Origin: a virus
DNA length: 37,201 bases
IMG/VR virus record: IMGVR_UViG_3300021599_000956
Coordinates: 1-37,201 of that record
Direction: 5' to 3' (one strand)
The notes beneath the pieces were generated by a model. It was not told the origin of the DNA and searched no databases. It saw only the letters and a list, made by a program, of their open reading frames with translations. This document shows positions 32,829-37,201 of the stretch, piece by piece; the first letter of the stretch is position 1, and each line of letters starts with the position of its first letter. A program made the position numbers and the translations under genes.

Positions 32829-33144
32829 TTATACTCAGAGTATAAATTGCGCCTAGTTTTTGAACCATGCGCCTATAATTTGCACAACGATGATCCATTA
32901 AAATGCACCCTACTGGGTACAATCTTGCGGTAAAAGGTATAATCTATACGGTAAAGGGTATAAAAAAGCCTCGCAAAACAGAAATATATTTACAATCTGC
33001 GTGGATTTTAACATAAAACCAAAGCAGTTATTTCCAAAATGGAAATATATGTCCAGTTTTTGCACAATAAACTTGACAAGTTTAGTATTGTAACTCGGAA
33101 TACTTCCGAATTTGTAACATTTTTATACCATTATTTGTTACAAA
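32829..33144. repeat. Noncoding block of palindromes and iteron-like repeats (possible origin/control region)
   Basis: Perfect dyads: TTATACTC-A-GAGTATAA (32829-32845), TATTTCCA-AAA-TGGAAATA (33029-33047), TAAACTTG-A-CAAGTTTA (33068-33084), TCGGAA-TAC-TTCCGA (33095-33109), and TTTGTAAC/GTTACAAA with an 18-base spacer (33111-33144). Direct repeats: GCGCCTA at 32849 and 32869 (20-base period) and CGGTAAARGGTATAA at 32928 and 32949 (21-base period, one mismatch). No frame of note covers 32513-33163. Next to a DnaA-like gene, an origin or a dense operator region is the natural reading; the last dyad could instead end the leftward operon. Confidence 0.6.
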
Positions 33145-33163
33145 AAACAAGACAATTCGGTTC

Positions 33164-33415
33164 TCATTTCGCGATCTGCGAACCAGACGGGGACAGCATC
33201 TTATTGAATTTCTTCTCTGCGTTTCTGGGGTTGAGAGCTGTCACATAAATGTGGGACCCGTCCAGAATAAGGCTCTTACCATCCTCGGAATGGGAGGGGA
33301 AGTCAACCTCAAAGACATTCCCCGTCCTCAAATCCAAGGCAAAACACCTGTGGCCTCGATGGAGGCGCAATGAACCCACCTTTGATAGTTCCTTTGGTTT
33401 ATTATCCTGATCCAT
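33164..33415 (-). CDS. Last gene of the second early operon, unknown (83 aa)
   Basis: The 83-aa basic protein has a beta-rich core (VGSLRLHRGHRCFALDLRTG, NVFEVDF and SHIYVTALNP) and a Lys-rich helical end. I recognise no family. Its start overlaps the stop of the upstream gene by one base (33415), so it is part of the same transcript. It is the last gene before the 650-bp noncoding block. Confidence 0.6.
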   Translation of the reverse strand: MDQDNKPKELSKVGSLRLHRGHRCFALDLRTGNVFEVDFPSHSEDGKSLILDGSHIYVTALNPRNAEKKFNKMLSPSGSQIAK

Positions 33416-33699
33416 TACATGCGATTGTGTGTGCTTAAAATGTCCTCTATCTCTTCCTTCAATGAGGCGTAGAACTCAAGGGTTTTCTGAATCTCCTTGT
33501 CGCTTGGCCTTAACAAGCCAGCCGACTTCCTTGACAGAAGACTTCTTTGGTTTGTTTCCCCAGACCCATAAATATACTCGGCCACTGCTGCCCTCTTCAC
33601 CTCTGGTATATTTAGCAGAGCTATGAATTTCCATGGCTGCATGTCTTCCTTACGCGCCCTGAACTTGAAGGGTGCTTTTCGTTTTCTTTTTATTATCAT
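33415..33699 (-). CDS. Basic protein of unknown function (94 aa)
   Basis: This 94-aa protein starts with a strongly basic segment (MIIKRKRKAPFKFRARKED) followed by helices (PWKFIALLNIPEVKRAAVAE and KEIQKTLEFYASLKEEIEDI). Nucleic-acid binding is possible from charge. It overlaps the upstream DnaA-like gene by 50 bases and the next gene by one, so it is translationally coupled to both. The 50-base overlap is long, and an internal start is possible, but the best coding look is from 33699. Confidence 0.55.
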   Translation of the reverse strand: MIIKRKRKAPFKFRARKEDMQPWKFIALLNIPEVKRAAVAEYIYGSGETNQRSLLSRKSAGLLRPSDKEIQKTLEFYASLKEEIEDILSTHNRM

Positions 33700-34336
33700 A
33701 ACTCCAGTTTTTATTAGCGTCTATGTAATGAATAATTGTTGTGTGATCCTTCTTCAGGTGTTTACCCAATTGCACAAGCGTAGTCTTATAAAAACATAAA
33801 ACAGAAACAACTAGCAGTCTTCTTGCATGGTAAACTGCCGACTTCCTACTTCTGCTGATTATTTTTTTTGCTTCTACGTTCGTGTATTCAGAAACAATCT
33901 GAAGTGATTTATTAAAATAGTCCTCGTTTAGTATGGGCGAGACTGGAGAATTGTATGCCATAATCAACTCCCTGAAGTCATTCTTTTTCATTGAATTTGC
34001 AAGGATGTACTGATTGATTGTGTTTACATACTCAGCGTTAAAGATTGAAGGGGTTGGCCCACCAGACATCTCTGATGTGATCTTAGCATTTGTATGTCTA
34101 AGTACGGCTATCTCCTTCTTCAGATTCTTTACAACCGACCCCACTTCCAGATATGTTTCCCTCTTGCTTCTCTTGATTGCTATGGCGGGATCTGATGGAG
34201 TTAACGTATGATCTATTATGGTTTCCAGTTGTTTCGCGACATTCTGCTTTCTGCTTTCATCTACGCAAAACTTGTGCAATAGAGTCGCTATTAGGCTTTG
34301 CTTCCTTTGGTTGTAATTTCGGATGATAGTGTCCAT
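33650..34336 (-). CDS. DnaA domain IV-like DNA-binding protein
   Basis: The C-terminal 90 residues match DnaA domain IV: IVSEYTNVEAKKIISRSRKS, YHARRLLVVSVLCFYKTTLV and LGKHLKKDHTTIIHYID, with the DHTTIIH box of the DnaA signature (DHTTVxxA). No AAA+ ATPase domain precedes it; the N-terminal 120 residues are charged helices. I start at the ATG 34336 (MDTIIRNYNQRKQS) because the longer start at 34390 (MKTSTTGSSTS) runs far into the upstream gene. It probably binds origin-type sites, perhaps the nearby noncoding block or the DnaA box at 30445, as an initiator or as a rival of host DnaA. That role is inferred. Confidence 0.7.
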   Translation of the reverse strand: MDTIIRNYNQRKQSLIATLLHKFCVDESRKQNVAKQLETIIDHTLTPSDPAIAIKRSKRETYLEVGSVVKNLKKEIAVLRHTNAKITSEMSGGPTPSIFNAEYVNTINQYILANSMKKNDFRELIMAYNSPVSPILNEDYFNKSLQIVSEYTNVEAKKIISRSRKSAVYHARRLLVVSVLCFYKTTLVQLGKHLKKDHTTIIHYIDANKNWSYDNKKKTKSTLQVQGA

Positions 34337-34478
34337 ATGCTTTGTTGAGTTGATTGTTGATGTACTGGAACCAGTCGTTGATGTCTTCAAATCTGTCTTC
34401 TGGAATCAGCGTTGAAGAAACCTTGATACCTGGGGACGGCAGTATAACATCATTATGATGGTTGTTATTTTTATTCAT
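34257..34478 (-). CDS. Small acidic protein with DINDWFQYIN motif (73 aa)
   Basis: The 73-aa product reads as a short disordered Asn/His start followed by a conserved-looking helix (FEDINDWFQYINNQLNKAYG) and a charged end. I have a general memory of similar sequences in Bacteroidota phages, but name no family. It overlaps the start of the DnaA-like gene by about 80 bases, so one of the two starts may lie further in. It lies 2 bases after the upstream gene's stop. Confidence 0.5.
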   Translation of the reverse strand: MNKNNNHHNDVILPSPGIKVSSTLIPEDRFEDINDWFQYINNQLNKAYGHYHPKLQPKEAKPNSDSIAQVLRR

Positions 34479-34480
34479 GT

Positions 34481-34801
34481 TTAGTTTTTTAAGGCATGGG
34501 TTTGCAATGCCATGGTAAAAAAATGGTAGTCATCTCTCGCGTAGTCGATCAGTTCTTGTAAAACTTTTCCGTCTACCATAAAATGATAATAGCAGCTATC
34601 GTTTGCCCTATTATGAGAGGTAATGCCGCCTATTGTATGCCAGCCTATGAAGTCGACATGGCTTAGGTTATCTACAATAGCATGTTGCATGACTGGTATA
34701 AAGCCATCTTCAAAACAATAACAGACGATGATTTTATAAAATGGTGTCCGCTCCCAATCTTCGAGAGCAGACACCAAATCTGTATGCACATTAGCTAACA
34801 T
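34481..34801 (-). CDS. Unknown early protein (106 aa)
   Basis: The product is 106 aa, rich in His, Tyr and Phe (FYKIIVCYCFEDGFIPVMQH, FIGWHTIGGITSHNRAND and YHFMVDGKVLQELIDYARDD). Four Cys and many His could bind metal but show no standard motif. It is not recognised. It has its own TAnnTTTG element 17 bases upstream, so it may head the 34481-33164 gene set. Confidence 0.6.
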   Translation of the reverse strand: MLANVHTDLVSALEDWERTPFYKIIVCYCFEDGFIPVMQHAIVDNLSHVDFIGWHTIGGITSHNRANDSCYYHFMVDGKVLQELIDYARDDYHFFTMALQTHALKN

Positions 34802-34817
34802 AATCTCTAATATAGGA

Positions 34818-34825
34818 CAAATGTA
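34818..34825 (-). promoter_or_regulatory. TAnnTTTG element before the 106-aa gene
   Basis: TACATTTG on the minus strand fits the -7 consensus; transcription would start about 10 bases before the ATG at 34801. No clear -33 box is visible. It suggests a second promoter within the rightmost early operon. Confidence 0.4.
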
Positions 34826-34836
34826 CCTAATTTAGA

Positions 34837-35754
34837 TCACTCTTGCCCCTCGTAAACCAACTCTTCTATATCAGATGTCAGGATCTTGAGGATAAGATTG
34901 TCTATGTCAGCACTTGTCCCGATTGCCTTACTGCGTTCGCGCCTCTCTGGGGTTGGGTACACGCTATGAGTTGTGTATCTGGTGACACCAGAAAACAATC
35001 CCCACAAGGTCTTCCCTTTCTCGCTGATCTCTCTGTTGATATCCGATGCAAGGCGTTCTGCTTTTACAATCTGAGGCTTTTTAAGATCATCAAACCTCTT
35101 GTCTGCATCTAAACCAGTAACCACCTTTACAACGCTTTTAATATGCTTTTCACTTGCTTCAATATCTGCAAGTCTAAACAAGCGTTCGTACAAAGTTTTC
35201 TCTGCAACAACAAGTCTGTCTACTTCGACCAGAGCATTGTCGATCAGTGTGCGCATGTTCTTTGTGTGGCTTACTCTGTTCTTGCTTGATTCATAAGCAG
35301 ACCAGAAAGTATTCTTGCATGAGATTGTAATGTTTGACAACCCCCATCGCAAAGATGTTGTCCCATCAAAAGAGTTAATGATCGTGGCGAAGTTGTCAAT
35401 CCGATCGTTGTTGCTACCAATACCCTTGTAGGATTGCGTAAGCAACTGAAGATAGATTTGCTTTCCTCCGTTAAACGATCCTCCACCATGGAATTCAAAG
35501 CCAGTCTTCTCGCATACGCGGGCGATTAACTCTGCTGATTCCCAGTTCTGGAATACTTCGTAAGAGCCTTTGCTTGAACCAAGAATACCTTGATCGTCTT
35601 GCTTGACATGAGCGAAGTACGGAGTGGCTGTTCCATCAGGGAGGAATAGCGGTTCCTTTTTTACTGCCCAGTAAAGGTTTGCTTGCTCAAGAATGTTCTC
35701 GATGACGCTGCTTTCTACTTTGCCCAGAGTCTCGGCATTTGATTGATTGTTCAT
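34837..35754 (-). CDS. DUF932 family phage protein (305 aa)
   Basis: The protein matches the DUF932 (phage/plasmid-like TIGR03299) pattern: NLYWAVKKEPLFLPDG-type start, GSSKGSYEVFQNWESAELIA, GFEFHGGGSFNGGKQIYLQL, then INSFDGTTSLRWGLSNITIS, CKNTF and a Ser/Lys-rich helical second half ending in TPERRERSKAIGTSADIDNL. DUF932 proteins are widespread in phages and plasmids, but their molecular role is unknown. The ATG at 35754 gives the complete domain, and the length of 305 aa is close to usual. It is the largest gene of the second early operon, co-directional with its neighbours. Confidence 0.85.
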   Translation of the reverse strand: MNNQSNAETLGKVESSVIENILEQANLYWAVKKEPLFLPDGTATPYFAHVKQDDQGILGSSKGSYEVFQNWESAELIARVCEKTGFEFHGGGSFNGGKQIYLQLLTQSYKGIGSNNDRIDNFATIINSFDGTTSLRWGLSNITISCKNTFWSAYESSKNRVSHTKNMRTLIDNALVEVDRLVVAEKTLYERLFRLADIEASEKHIKSVVKVVTGLDADKRFDDLKKPQIVKAERLASDINREISEKGKTLWGLFSGVTRYTTHSVYPTPERRERSKAIGTSADIDNLILKILTSDIEELVYEGQE

Positions 35755-35785
35755 GTGAATTGATTTAGTGATGAATAAATATTTA

Positions 35786-36085
35786 TTAATAGTTCTCTTC
35801 TGCCATTGTCTGGGGATACCACTTGCGCGTGTATTGATCCCAACTTATTAAGCCCGCATCCAGTTTCCTTTCATCGGCTTTCATGTTGTCTGCCTGTCCG
35901 CATATGAAGGAAGGCATGGTCCCAGAGAACTCACCCTCTGGCTCAACAAAATTGATGAACGAGTCTGGGTGTTCTTTGGAAATCTCCTTGTGCTTTTCTA
36001 CGGCATCCATGAATGTTGCACATTCAATGGTTCCGAGCGATGTTTTTGTTTCATCGAGATCGTACTTTGTTACTTTGAATTTCAT
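35786..36085 (-). CDS. Unknown small acidic protein (99 aa)
   Basis: This acidic 99-aa protein starts with a short beta unit (MKFKVTKYDLDETKTSLGTI) and helices (FMDAVEKHKEISKEHPDSF), then an FVEPEGEF region and an aromatic end (WDQYTRKWYPQTM). I recognise no family. It is 31 bases before the DUF932 gene's start, on the same strand. Confidence 0.6.
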   Translation of the reverse strand: MKFKVTKYDLDETKTSLGTIECATFMDAVEKHKEISKEHPDSFINFVEPEGEFSGTMPSFICGQADNMKADERKLDAGLISWDQYTRKWYPQTMAEENY

Positions 36086-36103
36086 AACTCATGTTTTAAA
36101 TTG

Positions 36104-36673
36104 TTATTTTAATGTTGATTGTAATTCTTCAATTGATAACCCAGCCTCTTCTACGAGCCACTGAGAAAATTTTTCAATGTCAGACTCTCGAATAATAACA
36201 TCAGAAGAGATGCTGAATACATTGCTTGTGAGACCAAATGCGAAGATCAACTCGTAGGGACACTCAAGTGTTCCATCCTGAATGTTCTCTACCAGATCGT
36301 TGAATCCATGTTTGTAGCTCACATCATCCCACCTACCAGTAGACCATCCAGATGCAAGGGTTGTGTATCCTTCGGCAATCACTACATCCCAGTATCCACG
36401 CCATCCGTCAGTACGCACATACTTGAAACCAGAAACGCCATTGGGGTCTGACTCCTCCCAATATTCAGCGTCCCTAAATCCAAACTCTTCACACCACCTG
36501 TACTTTTTTATTTCACCATGGTGTGATGTAATTACTGAGCATGAGTACTCCCATGCGTTCTGTTCACATGATTCGCAAATTGATTCTCCCTTTAGGTTAA
36601 TGGCGATGAAATCGTTTTCTCCGATCTCTTCGTTGCATGATGCACATGCATTGGTTGTGTTGTTAGTGTTCAT
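36104..36673 (-). CDS. Unknown acidic protein with N-terminal zinc finger (189 aa)
   Basis: I chose the ATG at 36673 (MNTNNTTNACASC) because it directly follows the structured intergenic element and gives an intact CxxC...CxxC zinc finger (CASCNEEIG and CESCEQN); the longer frame from 36850 is shadow sequence over the upstream gene. The rest is acidic and Trp-rich (YWEESDPNGVSGF, DGWRGYWDVV, GWSTGRWDDV) with a helical end. No family is recognised. The role is unknown; the finger suggests nucleic-acid or protein contact. Confidence 0.6.
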   Translation of the reverse strand: MNTNNTTNACASCNEEIGENDFIAINLKGESICESCEQNAWEYSCSVITSHHGEIKKYRWCEEFGFRDAEYWEESDPNGVSGFKYVRTDGWRGYWDVVIAEGYTTLASGWSTGRWDDVSYKHGFNDLVENIQDGTLECPYELIFAFGLTSNVFSISSDVIIRESDIEKFSQWLVEEAGLSIEELQSTLK

Positions 36674-36692
36674 TTTTTTGAGGTTTGATTCG

Positions 36693-36735
36693 GAACTGGG
36701 AGTGGAGTCGAACCACTCTGAGACCATCCCAGTTC
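36693..36735 (-). ncRNA. tRNA-like minihelix (acceptor stem + T-arm only)
   Basis: Read on the minus strand this 43-base element starts with GAACTGGG, then 10 bases, then a perfect T-arm AGTGG-TTCGACT-CCACT (36717-36701), directly followed by CCCAGTTC, which pairs with the first 8 bases. The T-loop region contains GGTTCGACTCC, the tRNA B-box consensus. D and anticodon arms are missing, so it is not a working tRNA. It lies in the 73-base gap between two genes, 11 bases after the stop of the upstream one. It may be a decayed tRNA or a folded mRNA element. Confidence 0.6.
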
Positions 36736-36746
36736 GTTGGTACTTA

Positions 36747-37046
36747 CTAATACTCATCAGGATCATAATCAGAAAAGCGTTCGCTACATGTAGTGACAGC
36801 CTTCCAATACTTTTCCTCTGGATCAATCTCGTATGGCCCCGCATCAGCATCGGGGTCTTCTGACAATATCACCAGAGATTGCAACCGAGAATTAGTTTCA
36901 GGATCGAAAAGGTCTTCGTAAATTGATACGCATGTCTGGATGTCTGAATCGTAATTAGTCCTGAAGTTGATTGTAATACCAGACAGGTCGTGGCCTTCTT
37001 TTTGCACTTGCAAAAGTTGTTCTAGCAGATTTTGTGCGGTTAACAT
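36747..37046 (-). CDS. Unknown acidic early protein (99 aa)
   Basis: The 99-aa protein is very acidic, with an N-terminal helix (AQNLLEQLLQVQKEGHDL) and a beta-rich middle (ITINFRTN, LQSLVILSEDPDADAGPYEI). It ends SDYDPDEY. Such small acidic proteins in early operons can mimic DNA or bind host factors, but this is only a thought from charge. The tRNA-like element follows its stop. It starts about 20 bases after the stop of the partial gene at the window edge. Confidence 0.55.
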   Translation of the reverse strand: MLTAQNLLEQLLQVQKEGHDLSGITINFRTNYDSDIQTCVSIYEDLFDPETNSRLQSLVILSEDPDADAGPYEIDPEEKYWKAVTTCSERFSDYDPDEY

Positions 37047-37067
37047 GGTTTTAATTTTTGAGGTTTA

Positions 37068-37201
37068 TTAATTGGTTTCTTGATCTAGTACTACGATAAT
37101 TGTCTGTGGAATAGACTGAAGGACATTTGAAATCTCTTCCAGAATTTTTGGGTCGTTTCGCAATCTGTTATCACAGAAGTAAACCTTTGCGGTGTCGTTA
37201 C
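37068..37201 (-). CDS. C-terminal end of an unknown early gene (partial)
   Basis: From the window edge a 43-codon frame reads leftward to TAA at 37068-37070 (NDTAKVYFCDNRLRNDPKIL ... IIVVLDQETN). It has good coding character and continues the tight spacing of the operon. Its start is outside the window, and no family can be named from the fragment. Confidence 0.5.
   Translation of the reverse strand, partial: NDTAKVYFCDNRLRNDPKILEEISNVLQSIPQTIIVVLDQETN

Noticed and set aside
32513-33163. CRISPR array
   Set aside because: The repeats are short, of several kinds, partly inverted and without equal spacers; they fit attachment and control sites.
36680-36760. A complete tRNA gene on the minus strand
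   Set aside because: Only acceptor and T-arm can be folded; upstream bases give no D-arm or 7-base anticodon loop, so it is reported as a minihelix instead.
36674-36850. Longer start (36850) for the 189-aa zinc-finger gene
   Set aside because: The extension would run through the tRNA-like element and the upstream gene in another frame and has no coding character.
36363-36863. 166-aa + strand frame
   Set aside because: It is the complement of the 189-aa zinc-finger gene and the tRNA-like element; composition and Ser/His-rich content are those of an antisense shadow.

Overview
The window looks like the middle of a temperate tailed phage (or integrated prophage) of a Bacteroidota host. The host assignment rests on several TAnnTTTG-type promoter elements, A-rich start contexts mostly without a strong Shine-Dalgarno sequence, a Bacteroidota-style repressor and tyrosine integrase, and short-tail structural genes that resemble those of crAss-like/P22-like podoviruses. 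Function names come from reading motifs by eye; no database search was possible. Terminase, portal and major capsid genes are not in the window and would be expected left of base 1.

Layout. (1) 1-21962, + strand: late structural genes. They are the end of a LamG-like surface protein, small structural proteins, candidate connector/ring proteins, two small basic proteins, a 1617-aa tail stabilisation (beta-propeller) protein with a six-copy Cys repeat, a separate protein that looks like the missing end of that propeller, two helical candidate internal virion proteins, a 3167-aa polyvalent protein with a zinc-metalloprotease motif and an LPD38-like region, then a small membrane protein (possible holin) and a lipoprotein with a C-terminal membrane anchor (possible unimolecular spanin). 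(2) 21952-30371, - strand: a tightly overlapping replication/recombination operon. It holds a Rad52-type annealing protein, a YqaJ-type exonuclease, a small HTH protein, a DnaA-IV-like protein, two OB-fold proteins (one a clear SSB), a resolvase-like nuclease, an HNH endonuclease, a nucleotide hydrolase-HAD nucleotidase fusion, a secreted small protein, a replication accessory protein, a T7 gp4/Twinkle-like primase-helicase and small zinc-ribbon proteins. (3) 30372-30606: the divergent switch region, with a good leftward promoter carrying two dyads, a perfect DnaA box and a rightward promoter inside a long inverted repeat. It is followed by a tandem-HTH repressor (+) and a convergent integrase (-). 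(4) 32513-33163: a 650-bp noncoding block rich in repeats, which I read as attP plus an origin or control region. (5) 33164-37201, - strand: a second early operon with a DnaA domain IV-like protein, a DUF932 protein, several unknown genes and an intergenic tRNA-like minihelix.

How it may work: the repressor probably holds the leftward early promoter through the dyads at 30382-30432 and so silences the recombination/replication operon, while the integrase acts on the repeat block beside it. On induction, annealing protein, exonuclease, SSBs, primase-helicase and the DnaA-like factors replicate the genome. Virion proteins follow, among them the giant protein that is likely ejected into the next host.
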